From: JBFKQC01 sp041627895
Lineage (GTDB): Bacteria > Pseudomonadota > Alphaproteobacteria > Rhodobacterales > Rhodobacteraceae
Direction of reading: 5' to 3'
Length of the DNA stretch: 6,933 nt
Assembly (NCBI GenBank): GCA_041627895.1
Contig: JBFKQC010000116.1
Coordinates: forward strand, 1 to 6,933
Shown: piece by piece, positions 1 to 5,665 of the stretch
Layout of the letters: each line of letters starts with the position of its first letter
How positions within the stretch are numbered: the stretch's first letter is position 1
The notes under the pieces: generated by a model
Databases searched by the model: none
What the model was told of the DNA's origin: nothing
What the model saw: only the letters and a program-made list of their open reading frames with translations
Program-made: the position numbers and the translations under genes

Positions 1-819
1 GAACGGGCGCTGGCCAGCCAGGAAATGATGATCTGCCTCGGCGAGGGCCGCGACCGCCTTGGCATCATCGCCAACAAGAGCCACCACGCCACGACGCCGG
101 ACGAGAAGTACCGGGTGGTGCCTTATGCGGATCTTTACGTCGACGCCGGGCTGGCCTCGGCGGCCGAGGCCGAGGCCGCGGGCATCCGCATCGGTACGCC
201 GGTGGTCTATGCGCCGGGCTCGTCCGCCCTGTCCGAGCATCGCCTGACCGGGCCTGCGATCGACGACCGCGCCGGCTGTGCGGTGCTGATCGAGGCGGCG
301 CGCGCGCTTGCCGGGCGCGAGGGTGGCCCGCCGGTGCACCTGGTCTGGTCGGTGCAGGAGGAATTCAACCTGCGCGGCGCCGTGGTCGCGGCGCAGGCGC
401 TGCGCCCCGAGATCGCGATCCAAGTCGACCTGATGCTGGCCACCGACACGCCCGACATGGGCCACCGCGGCGAGATGCGGCTGGGTGAGGGGCCGGGGAT
501 ATCGCTGTACAGCTTCCACGGTCGCGGCACGCTGAACGGCGTGATCCCGCACCCGGCGATGGTGCGGCTTTTCGAGGATGCGGCAGAGACCGAGGGCATT
601 GCATTGCAGCGCAGCGCGCAGACCGGGGTGCTGACCGATCTGTCCTATGTGCAGCTTGTCGGCGAAGGCGTCGCCAGCGTCGATGTCGGATTTCCGATGC
701 GCTATTCGCATTCCAGCCGCGAAGTCTGCGACCTGCGCGACCTCGAGGGGCTGACCCGGCTGATCCTGGCCGCATTGGCGCGGATCGCCCCGGATTTCGA
801 GCTTTCGCGCGACCCATGA
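1..819 (+). CDS. M42 family metallopeptidase (FrvX/SgcX-like), 5'-truncated by the window edge
   Basis: The frame is open from base 1, so the start codon lies upstream. The 272 codons seen are the C-terminal three quarters of a protein whose family is usually about 340-360 residues. M42 enzymes are cytoplasmic, di-metal (Zn/Co) aminopeptidases or deblocking peptidases that form dodecameric shells. Visible ligands in family order: the bridging Asp of AIDDRAG (262-264), the catalytic/metal Glu pair of VQEEFN (358-363), the Asp of ATDTPD (445-447) and the late His of RYSHSSREV (709-711). The first metal His falls in the missing N-terminus. All visible active-site residues are intact, so this looks functional. 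The stop overlaps the start of a 22-codon ORF as ATGA, leading directly into a sugar kinase. M42 paralogues FrvX, SgcX and YpdE of E. coli also sit in sugar-uptake operons, so a role in processing a sugar conjugate or peptide substrate is plausible. The true substrate is unknown. Confidence 0.9.
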   Translation, partial: ERALASQEMMICLGEGRDRLGIIANKSHHATTPDEKYRVVPYADLYVDAGLASAAEAEAAGIRIGTPVVYAPGSSALSEHRLTGPAIDDRAGCAVLIEAARALAGREGGPPVHLVWSVQEEFNLRGAVVAAQALRPEIAIQVDLMLATDTPDMGHRGEMRLGEGPGISLYSFHGRGTLNGVIPHPAMVRLFEDAAETEGIALQRSAQTGVLTDLSYVQLVGEGVASVDVGFPMRYSHSSREVCDLRDLEGLTRLILAALARIAPDFELSRDP

Positions 820-884
820 GCGGCGCGGTGCGTGATACCCCGGGACCCGCAGCGGCGTTGCACACGGACGGGCGGCTGCGATGA
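816..884 (+). CDS. 22-codon bridging ORF, possible translational-coupling peptide
   Basis: An ATG at 816-818 overlaps the peptidase stop (ATGA, 816-819). The frame runs 22 codons (beginning MSGAVRDTPG and ending DGRLR) to a TGA at 882-884, which overlaps the kinase ATG (ATGA, 881-884). It fills the whole gap between the two genes. No strong Shine-Dalgarno sequence precedes 816 or 881, so ribosomes ending on the peptidase could re-initiate here and be handed to the kinase start. The peptide has no recognisable domain and is Ala/Gly/Pro/Arg-rich, as GC-rich non-coding DNA would also be. It may be a relay ORF with no peptide function, or chance. The double overlap is seen directly; the coupling role is inference. 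Confidence 0.35.
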   Translation: MSGAVRDTPGPAAALHTDGRLR

Positions 885-2365
885 GCTACACCATCGGCAT
901 CGACATCGGAACCTTTGAATCCAAGGGCGTCCTGGTCGACCGCCAGGGCAACGTGGCCGCGATGGCCACCGCCCCGCACGAGATGATCGTGCCGCGGCCG
1001 GGCTGGGCCGAGCACCGTGCCGACGAGGACTGGTGGGGCGATTTCGTGGCAATCACGCGAAAGCTGCTGTCCGAAACCCGGATCGACCCGGCCGAGATCG
1101 GGTGCGTCGCGGCATCCGCCATCGGCCCCTGCATGCTGCCTGTCGACGCCGGCGGCCGGCCGCTGATGAACGGCGTTCTTTACGGCGTCGACACCCGCGC
1201 GAGCGCCCAGATCGAGGACCTGAACGCACGGATCGGCGAGGCCACGATCCTCGGGCGCTGCGGCAACGCGCTGACCAGCCAGGCGGTGGGACCCAAGATC
1301 CTGTGGCTGAAGCAGGAGCGACCCGAGGTCTACGGGAAGACCGCGAAGGTTCTGACCTCGACCACTTACCTGACCTGGAAGCTGACCGGCGAATACGTCA
1401 TCGACCATTACACGGCCGCCAATTTCGCGCCGCTCTACGATGTCGACCGGCTGGACTGGACCGACGAGCTGGCGCCCGACATCCTGCCGCTCGGAAAACT
1501 GCCGCGGCTTCTCTGGTCAACTGACATCGCGGGGCACGTCACGGCCGAGGCTGCCGCCGAGACCGGGCTCGCCGCGGGCACGCCGGTGACCTGCGGCACC
1601 ATCGACGCGGCGGCCGAGGCGGTCAGCGTGGGCGTCCGCGGAACCGGCGACATGATGATGATGTACGGCTCGACGATCTTCATCATCACGCTCACCGATG
1701 CGCGGGTCCGCGACCGGCGGCTCTGGTACGCGCCCTGGCTGTTCGAGGGCAGCCATGCCAGCATGGCCGGCCTCGCCACCTCGGGCACGCTGACGCACTG
1801 GTTTCGCGACAATTTCGCCCGGGATCTGCCGAAAGACGGCGCATTCGCCGCGCTTGCCGCCGAGGCCGAAGCCAGCCCGCCCGGCGCCAACGGGCTGCTT
1901 CTGTTGCCGTATTTCTCGGGCGAGCGCACGCCGATCCACGACCCGGATGCCAAGGGCGCGGTCTTCGGGCTGAACCTGACGCATGGCCGCGGCGATCTTT
2001 ACCGCGCGCTGATCGAGGGCATCGCGTTTGGCACCAACCACGTGATCGAGACCTATGCCGAGGCCGGCCAGCGCCCGACACGCCTGCTGGCGGTGGGCGG
2101 CGGCACGAAGAACCGGCTTTGGCTTCGGGCGACGTCGGACATATCCGGCCTCGATCAGATCGTCTGCGAAAAGACCACCGGCGCGAGTTTCGGCGACGCG
2201 TTTCTGGCCGCTCTCGCCATCGGCGCCGCCGGGCCGGACGACATCCGCAGATGGAATCCGGTGGCCGAAACGGTCGCCGCCGCACCGAACCCGGCCTACG
2301 AACGGCAGTATCGGCTGTTCCGGCGGCTCTACGAACAGACCAGGGACATCGCGGCAGAGCTATGA
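881..2365 (+). CDS. FGGY-family carbohydrate kinase (xylulokinase-like, substrate unknown)
   Basis: This 494-residue protein has the usual FGGY kinase length. These cytoplasmic enzymes transfer phosphate from ATP to a sugar or polyol. The N-terminal phosphate loop is GIDIGTFESKG (6-16; Asp8). The catalytic base is probably Asp242 in TCGTIDAAAEAVSVG (237-251), followed by an unusual four-Met run in GDMMMMYGST (256-265). The C-terminal ATPase half has PYFSGERTP (343-351), the RALIEGIAFG helix (375-384) and the adenosine-binding VGGGTKNRLW (405-414). The position where E. coli XylB has QMHG reads SAIGPCMLPVD (79-89), so xylulose is not assured; other ketoses, polyols or sugar acids are possible. 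The start at 881 fits because the FGGY phosphate loop begins five residues later. The stop overlaps the start of the SIS gene (ATGA, 2362-2365), which points to tight co-expression. The TCA-ACT codon pair at 1518-1523 is unusual for this GC-biased gene. Confidence 0.93.
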   Translation: MSYTIGIDIGTFESKGVLVDRQGNVAAMATAPHEMIVPRPGWAEHRADEDWWGDFVAITRKLLSETRIDPAEIGCVAASAIGPCMLPVDAGGRPLMNGVLYGVDTRASAQIEDLNARIGEATILGRCGNALTSQAVGPKILWLKQERPEVYGKTAKVLTSTTYLTWKLTGEYVIDHYTAANFAPLYDVDRLDWTDELAPDILPLGKLPRLLWSTDIAGHVTAEAAAETGLAAGTPVTCGTIDAAAEAVSVGVRGTGDMMMMYGSTIFIITLTDARVRDRRLWYAPWLFEGSHASMAGLATSGTLTHWFRDNFARDLPKDGAFAALAAEAEASPPGANGLLLLPYFSGERTPIHDPDAKGAVFGLNLTHGRGDLYRALIEGIAFGTNHVIETYAEAGQRPTRLLAVGGGTKNRLWLRATSDISGLDQIVCEKTTGASFGDAFLAALAIGAAGPDDIRRWNPVAETVAAAPNPAYERQYRLFRRLYEQTRDIAAEL

Positions 2366-2913
2366 AAGACGCGTTCCGTTCCGCTTGCAACGAGATCGCC
2401 GCCGTCGCCGAGGTGCTCGACGACGCGGGCGTCGAGGCGGCATGTCAGCGCATCGCCGCCGCGCGGCACGTCATGCTTTTCGGCTGCGGCCGCGAGGCGC
2501 TGCAACTCAGGGGCTTCGCCATGCGGCTGCACCACCTCGGCCGTCCGGTCAGCGTGCAGGGCGACATGGCCGCCCCGCCCCTGGGCAAGGGCGATCTGTT
2601 CCTGTGCTCTGCCGGGCCCGGAGACCTGGCGAGCGTCACCGCTCTGATGCGCCGCGCGGCGGAGGCGGGCGCGGAGGTGCTGTTCCTGACCGCCGAGCCC
2701 GGCACGCCCTCGGCCGCCCTTGCCGACCAGGTGCTGGCGATCCCGGCGCAGACGATGGCAAGCGACCGGGCCGCGCCGGCCTCGGCGCTGCCCATGGGCT
2801 CGCTCTATGAGGGCGCGCTGTTTGTGCTGTTCGAGGTCATGGTGCGCCGGCTCATGCAGATCCTGGGCGAGAGCCCCGAGACCATGCGCGCCCGGCATAC
2901 CAATATCGAGTGA
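2362..2913 (+). CDS. SIS-domain sugar-phosphate isomerase, 6-phospho-3-hexuloisomerase (HxlB/PHI)-like
   Basis: The predicted 183-residue protein matches the size of single-SIS-domain 6-phospho-3-hexuloisomerases (about 180). Visible features: N-terminal helix, first strand and loop HVMLFGCGREALQLRGFAMRLHHLG (36-60), the GDMAAPPLGKGDLFLCSAGPGD segment (68-89), strand EVLFLT (105-110), the LPMGSLYEGALFVLFE helix (143-158; Glu150 aligns with the catalytic Glu of characterised PHI) and a C-terminal RHTNIE (178-183), matching the RHANLE ending typical of PHI. The usual GRS and SGSGET phosphate-binding motifs read GRE and SAGPGD, so the substrate may differ from hexulose 6-phosphate. No hexulose-phosphate synthase partner is present. 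The ATG at 2362 is chosen because it overlaps the kinase stop and gives a full-length SIS fold; the frame is open further upstream but lies inside the kinase. It probably acts on the kinase product. Confidence 0.85.
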   Translation: MKDAFRSACNEIAAVAEVLDDAGVEAACQRIAAARHVMLFGCGREALQLRGFAMRLHHLGRPVSVQGDMAAPPLGKGDLFLCSAGPGDLASVTALMRRAAEAGAEVLFLTAEPGTPSAALADQVLAIPAQTMASDRAAPASALPMGSLYEGALFVLFEVMVRRLMQILGESPETMRARHTNIE

Positions 2914-2997
2914 CGCCACGGCACATTCCGCGATCCTTTATTCACGGAATGCGCTCTGTCCCATTTGCCGGGCGTTTCCGCCAAGGATCAACTTGCC
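2914..2997. other. Convergent intergenic gap with nested inverted repeats
   Basis: This 84-bp gap separates the SIS gene and the DUF1344-like gene, which face each other. CATTCCG (2924-2930) and CGGAATG (2945-2951) form a 7-bp stem with a 14-nt loop. Part of that loop, GATCCTT (2932-2938), is complementary to AAGGATC (2983-2989). On the minus strand a GGCG-GAAA-CGCC mini-hairpin lies at 2971-2982. No T-tract follows on either strand, so this is at best a weak bidirectional terminator. Confidence 0.35.
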
Positions 2998-3255
2998 TCA
3001 GCCGGAAACCTCGATCGTTTCGATCACGCCATAGCCATCCTCGCCGAGCGATTCGTAGGTGATCGTCACTATGTCGCCCGCCTTCAGGCCCTCGGGCGCC
3101 TCGGCATCGCCCTCGGCGAGGGTGAACACGGTCTTGTCCTTCAGCACGATGATCTGCGCCTTGCGGTCGAAGGCCAGCACGGTGTCGGTGACGGAATCCG
3201 CCAGCGCGGGTGTCGCGGCGGCAAGGGCGGCAAGGGCAAGTAGAGTACGGCGCAT
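2998..3255 (-). CDS. Small exported DUF1344-like protein
   Basis: An 85-residue protein with a clear Sec signal peptide: basic MRRT, a hydrophobic Leu/Ala core and a likely cleavage after ALA at residue 19. The mature 66-residue part is acidic and beta-rich: a strand of the type DTVLAFDRKAQIIVLKDKTVF, then a LKAGDIVTITYE segment. This layout resembles periplasmic DUF1344-type proteins, a small predicted beta-barrel (OB-like) fold of unknown function. There are no cysteines, so no lipid anchor or disulfide. An AAAGGA Shine-Dalgarno lies 8 nt before the ATG (plus-strand 3264-3269), fixing the start. It follows the TetR gene on the same strand but has its own candidate promoter at 3297-3325. The family call is from memory of the motif pattern and is moderate. 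Confidence 0.75.
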   Translation of the reverse strand: MRRTLLALAALAAATPALADSVTDTVLAFDRKAQIIVLKDKTVFTLAEGDAEAPEGLKAGDIVTITYESLGEDGYGVIETIEVSG

Positions 3256-3296
3256 AGGCCTGATCCTTTGATAACACGCTGAGTTGCGCGCAGACG

Positions 3297-3325
3297 ATTA
3301 TTGCGGGGCGGGGGCACCCGATCAA
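3297..3325 (-). promoter_or_regulatory. Candidate sigma70-type promoter for the DUF1344-like gene
   Basis: Read on the minus strand, a TTGATC -35 (3325-3320) is followed by a 17-nt spacer and an AATAAT -10 (3302-3297). That is 4/6 and 5/6 matches at the optimal spacing. Transcription would start near 3290, giving a leader of about 35 nt carrying the AAAGGA ribosome site. It sits downstream of the TetR stop codon, so the small gene can be expressed independently of the TetR operon. Confidence 0.5.
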
Positions 3326-3357
3326 GGGGCCTGGCGATACGCGGCCGGCGCCGGGCC

Positions 3358-3996
3358 TCAGCGCTCGCGTGCCAGTTCCGCCGGCGCGCCGGCCAGCCAG
3401 ACCCGGACATGACGGCGCAACTCCGGCGCGTAGCCCCGCGGGAACGGCGTGCGGTAGATCACCCGCCGGATCATCAGGAAGACCGCGCAGCCGTGCAGCA
3501 TCATCGCGATCTCGCGCTCGCCCCGGGTCAGCGCGCGGTCGGCCACGGTCAGCCCATGCGCCCGCTTCACCGTGTCGATCACCGGTTTCAGGATGCGCGC
3601 GTCCAGCCGCGCGCCGTAGCGCGCCGGCAGGTCGAGCCCGTCGAGCGCCGCGCGCAGGAACAGCCGCAGGTTGGTTTCGGACCCCGCCGCGAGAAAGCCG
3701 AGATAGAAGTCGGCGATCCGCTCGGCGAGCGGTGCGTCGGTGGCCAGCGGCCCCGTGTCCGGCGCGCCCCGTTCTGACAGGAAGCGCGCCTCGAGCACCG
3801 CCTCGATCAGCGCGTCCTTCGAGCCGAAGTACTTGTAAAGCAGCGCCTGCGTCACGCCGCAGGCCTGCGCGATGTCGCGGGTCGGGATCGTAAATCCCTG
3901 CTCGGCAAAGACCTCTGCCGCCTTTGCGACCAGCAGCGCCGAGCGTTCCGCCGCCGGCAGGCGGCGGCGTTTCGGGGCGGGGGCGGCATCGGACAT
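3358..3996 (-). CDS. TetR/AcrR family transcriptional regulator
   Basis: A 212-residue protein of typical TetR length. After a basic tail (PKRRRLPAAER, 8-18) the N-terminal DNA-binding domain spans about residues 16-62: helix ALLVAKAAEVFAEQGF, then the helix-turn-helix TRDIAQACGVTQALLYKYFGSKDALIEAV (39-67), which carries the YKYFGSKDAL signature. The remainder is the alpha-helical ligand/dimer domain, whose ligand cannot be predicted. An alternative GTG start 24 nt upstream (4020) adds eight residues; ATG 3996 is preferred because the extra residues are not TetR-like and neither site has a strong Shine-Dalgarno. The gene starts 45 bp after the cytochrome P460 stop with no evident promoter between, so the two are probably cotranscribed and the regulator probably acts on the palindrome at 4609-4630, repressing its own operon. 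That regulatory link is inference. Confidence 0.92.
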   Translation of the reverse strand: MSDAAPAPKRRRLPAAERSALLVAKAAEVFAEQGFTIPTRDIAQACGVTQALLYKYFGSKDALIEAVLEARFLSERGAPDTGPLATDAPLAERIADFYLGFLAAGSETNLRLFLRAALDGLDLPARYGARLDARILKPVIDTVKRAHGLTVADRALTRGEREIAMMLHGCAVFLMIRRVIYRTPFPRGYAPELRRHVRVWLAGAPAELARER

Positions 3997-4041
3997 GCCG
4001 CCGACTATCACCCGCAGCACGGGCCGCGCGCAAGCGCCGCG

Positions 4042-4557
4042 CTACTTCTGCGCCGCGACCTCGGCGAATGCGGTGAAGGTGAAATCCTCGGCCTCCTGCG
4101 CCTTGTGGCATTCGAAACAGCCGTCCATCGTGCGGTCGCTGCGCGTGCCGTCGGGTTTGAACCAGGCGTATTCCCATTCGCCGTTGCGCTTGGCCTCGTC
4201 GTATTCCGTGCCCCAGCCGGTGCGCTTCTCCATCACGAAGAGGTTGGTCACCTCGTCGGTCGGGATCAGCCCGCCACGGCTGTCCGTCACCATTGCATCC
4301 TCGCCGGCCATCCGCACCTTGTGGTCCTCCATCACGATCACCGTGCCGTCGGGCAGCGGCGCGCCGGCCGCGGCCGCATCCCAAGCGGCGGGCGAGATGT
4401 ACATGAACCGCGCGATCTTGCGGTCGGTCCGGTCGACCACCGCATAGCGCATGAAATCCGTGGCATAGCCTTCGGGGAAAGCCACCTTCTCGGTCCCCGC
4501 CGCAACCGCCGTCGCCGCAAGCGCCAGCACAACCATTCCGAAACGAACGCGTCGCAT
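4042..4557 (-). CDS. Cytochrome P460 family c-type heme protein, exported
   Basis: The predicted 171-residue product has an N-terminal signal peptide (MRRVRFGMVVLALAATAVAA, about 1-20). A P460-type domain follows: FPEGYATDFMRYAVVDR (27-43), MYISPAAW (52-59), PLPDGTVIVMEDHK (68-80) and WEYAWF (128-133). The C-terminus carries the heme c site CFECH (147-151; Cys147, Cys150, His151). It should be a periplasmic mono-heme protein. Characterised cytochromes P460 oxidise hydroxylamine using a heme cross-linked to a lysine; the related cytochrome c'-beta binds NO without that link. Lys80 in the EDHK segment is a candidate cross-link residue but cannot be confirmed here. The ATG at 4557 is chosen over an in-frame start 24 nt upstream because GGGAGG (plus-strand 4563-4568) sits 5 nt before it and it begins the signal peptide. 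It is the first gene of a likely operon with the TetR regulator. A role in NO or hydroxylamine handling is family-based inference. Confidence 0.88.
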   Translation of the reverse strand: MRRVRFGMVVLALAATAVAAGTEKVAFPEGYATDFMRYAVVDRTDRKIARFMYISPAAWDAAAAGAPLPDGTVIVMEDHKVRMAGEDAMVTDSRGGLIPTDEVTNLFVMEKRTGWGTEYDEAKRNGEWEYAWFKPDGTRSDRTMDGCFECHKAQEAEDFTFTAFAEVAAQK

Positions 4558-4571
4558 TCCAGCCTCCCAAT

Positions 4572-4585
4572 CCGGTGCCAACCGG
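4572..4585 (-). other. 5'-leader hairpin of the cytochrome P460 gene
   Basis: CCGGT and ACCGG form a perfect 5-bp stem with a 4-nt loop just upstream of the Shine-Dalgarno. It lies at or just after the predicted transcription start (about 4583), so it may cap and stabilise the mRNA 5' end or serve as a second dyad in the promoter. Short and only suggestive. Confidence 0.3.
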
Positions 4586-4589
4586 AAAG

Positions 4590-4619
4590 ATCAGACCATG
4601 GCCGGGCATAAGTTGTCAA
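4590..4619 (-). promoter_or_regulatory. Candidate sigma70-type promoter of the P460-TetR operon
   Basis: On the minus strand a perfect TTGACA -35 (4619-4614) is followed by an 18-nt spacer and TCTGAT (4595-4590), a 4/6 match to the -10. The predicted start is near 4583, about 26 nt before the P460 ATG. The -35 is embedded in the palindrome at 4609-4630, so bound repressor would block polymerase. Confidence 0.55.
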
Positions 4620-4630
4620 TTGACCACTTA
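4609..4630. promoter_or_regulatory. 22-bp palindromic candidate operator, probably for the adjacent TetR regulator
   Basis: The left half TAAGTTGTCAA and right half TTGACCACTTA are reverse complements at 10 of 11 positions (one T/C mismatch, at 4614 versus 4625). The length and even-centred dyad fit TetR-family operators. The element is AT-richer than its surroundings, overlaps the -35 of the P460-TetR promoter, and lies in the only intergenic region upstream of the regulator's likely operon. Assignment to this TetR protein is by proximity; a GntR- or MarR-type protein encoded elsewhere could bind instead. Confidence 0.6.
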
Positions 4631-4682
4631 AGCTGAAGGACGCAAATCGACCCCGATGCGCCGTCATCTTCGCGCCGAGTCT

Positions 4683-4709
4683 CCGGGGGTCCGGGGGTGG
4701 AACCCCCGG
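4683..4709 (-). terminator. GC-rich hairpin terminator downstream of the ABC permease operon
   Basis: Read on the minus strand, CCGGGGGT (4709-4702), loop TCC, and ACCCCCGG (4698-4691) form a perfect 8-bp stem 25 bp after the MalG-like stop. ACCCCCGG is repeated immediately (4690-4683), so the first arm could pair with either copy. No T-run follows; instead there is a degenerate form of the CCCCCGG...AAGATGA tail that accompanies such hairpins in Rhodobacterales, as I recall. Confidence 0.55.
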
Positions 4710-4734
4710 CGGGTCGGCGCCGAAGGCGTCGAAC

Positions 4735-5664
4735 CTACTTCACCGCCCCCGAGGCCATGCCCTTGATGATGTAGCGCTCCAGCACGATGCCGATGACGAT
4801 CAGCGGCAGGATCGCCGAGGCGCTGAGCGCCGCCATCGACCACCAGTTGATCCCCTGGCTGCCGGTCTGGCTGGCCACCATCACCGGAAGCGTCTTGGCA
4901 TCGGTCGAGGTCAGGAGCGCGGCAAAGAAATACTCGTTCCAGGTCAGCACCAGCGACAGGATGAAGGCCGCCACCATGCCCGGCAGCGCGATCGGCAGGA
5001 CGATGGTCAGGAACGCCCCCCAGATCGACAGCCCGTCCACCAGTGCCGCCTCTTCCAGTTCCACCGGGATCGAGCGGAACTGGTCCTGCATGATCCAGAT
5101 CACGATCGGCAGGACGGTCAGGGTATATAGCAGGATCAGGCCGATCCTCGTGTCCAGCAGCGCCAGCTCCTTGTAGAGCACCAGGAATGGCAGCGCGAGT
5201 ACCACCGGCGGCAGGATCAGCTGGCTGAGAAAGAAGAACGAGATGTCCGGGTTGCGCATGAAACCGAACCGGTAGCGAAAGCGCGAAAGCCCGTAGGCCG
5301 CCATCGACCCCAGCACGACTGCCAGCAGCGACGCCGAAACCGCGGTGATCGCCGAATTGGTGAAGCGCTTCAGGAACTCTTCGCGCACCGTCGATTCCAG
5401 CCCGATCGTGTCGGGCGAAAGGCCCAGCGATTTCCAGCCGCGCCATTGCGGCGTGTAGTCCACCCAGGGGATCATGTTGCCCTGCATGACGTCCGGCGCG
5501 ATCTTGAAGGACGTGGTGATCGTCCAGTAGATCGGGAACAGGCAGACCAATGTCCAGAAGATCAGGATGCCGTAGATCACCAGCCGCCCGGTGAACCAGC
5601 GCGCCTTGTGGGCCAGGTCGGTCTCGTGATCGTAGAATATCTGCGTCGCTGTCGCCTCGGCCAT
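4735..5664 (-). CDS. Carbohydrate ABC transporter permease, MalG-like
   Basis: A 309-residue integral inner-membrane subunit of a binding-protein-dependent importer of the CUT1 (maltose/oligosaccharide) type. Six hydrophobic segments lie at about residues 27-48, 102-124, 142-163, 174-191, 220-240 and 276-295. The cytoplasmic coupling loop that contacts the ATPase carries the EAA motif, EEAALVDGLSIWGAF followed by LPIALPG (204-229), with Glu-Ala-Ala, Gly211 and the trailing Pro residues conserved. The start lies 1 nt after the stop of the MalF-like gene, with a GAGGT ribosome site inside the end of that gene, so the two are cotranslated in fixed ratio. A hairpin follows at 4683-4709, suggesting this is the last gene of the operon. 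The transported sugar cannot be told from the permease. Confidence 0.93.
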   Translation of the reverse strand: MAEATATQIFYDHETDLAHKARWFTGRLVIYGILIFWTLVCLFPIYWTITTSFKIAPDVMQGNMIPWVDYTPQWRGWKSLGLSPDTIGLESTVREEFLKRFTNSAITAVSASLLAVVLGSMAAYGLSRFRYRFGFMRNPDISFFFLSQLILPPVVLALPFLVLYKELALLDTRIGLILLYTLTVLPIVIWIMQDQFRSIPVELEEAALVDGLSIWGAFLTIVLPIALPGMVAAFILSLVLTWNEYFFAALLTSTDAKTLPVMVASQTGSQGINWWSMAALSASAILPLIVIGIVLERYIIKGMASGAVK

Positions 5665-5665
5665 C

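Noticed and set aside
365..1408. A 347-codon minus-strand open frame antisense to the peptidase and kinase
   Set aside because: Low-complexity Arg/Pro/Ala-rich product over two well-supported plus-strand genes; no family signature or ribosome site.
3342..3357. GGCC/GGCGCC-rich palindromic stretch after the TetR stop as a terminator
   Set aside because: It is a restriction-site-like palindrome without a proper loop or T-run; such strings are common at this base composition.
4568..4585. Sigma54 -24/-12 promoter (TGGCAC followed by ATTGGG on the minus strand) before the P460 gene
   Set aside because: The essential GC of the -12 element is absent and the spacing leaves too little room before the start codon; the TTGACA promoter is stronger.
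2942..4609. A 555-codon minus-strand open frame across the TetR and P460 genes
   Set aside because: It is a different frame over genes with clear TetR and P460 domains; its translation is Arg/Gly/Ala-rich with no domain, typical of shadow frames in GC-rich DNA.
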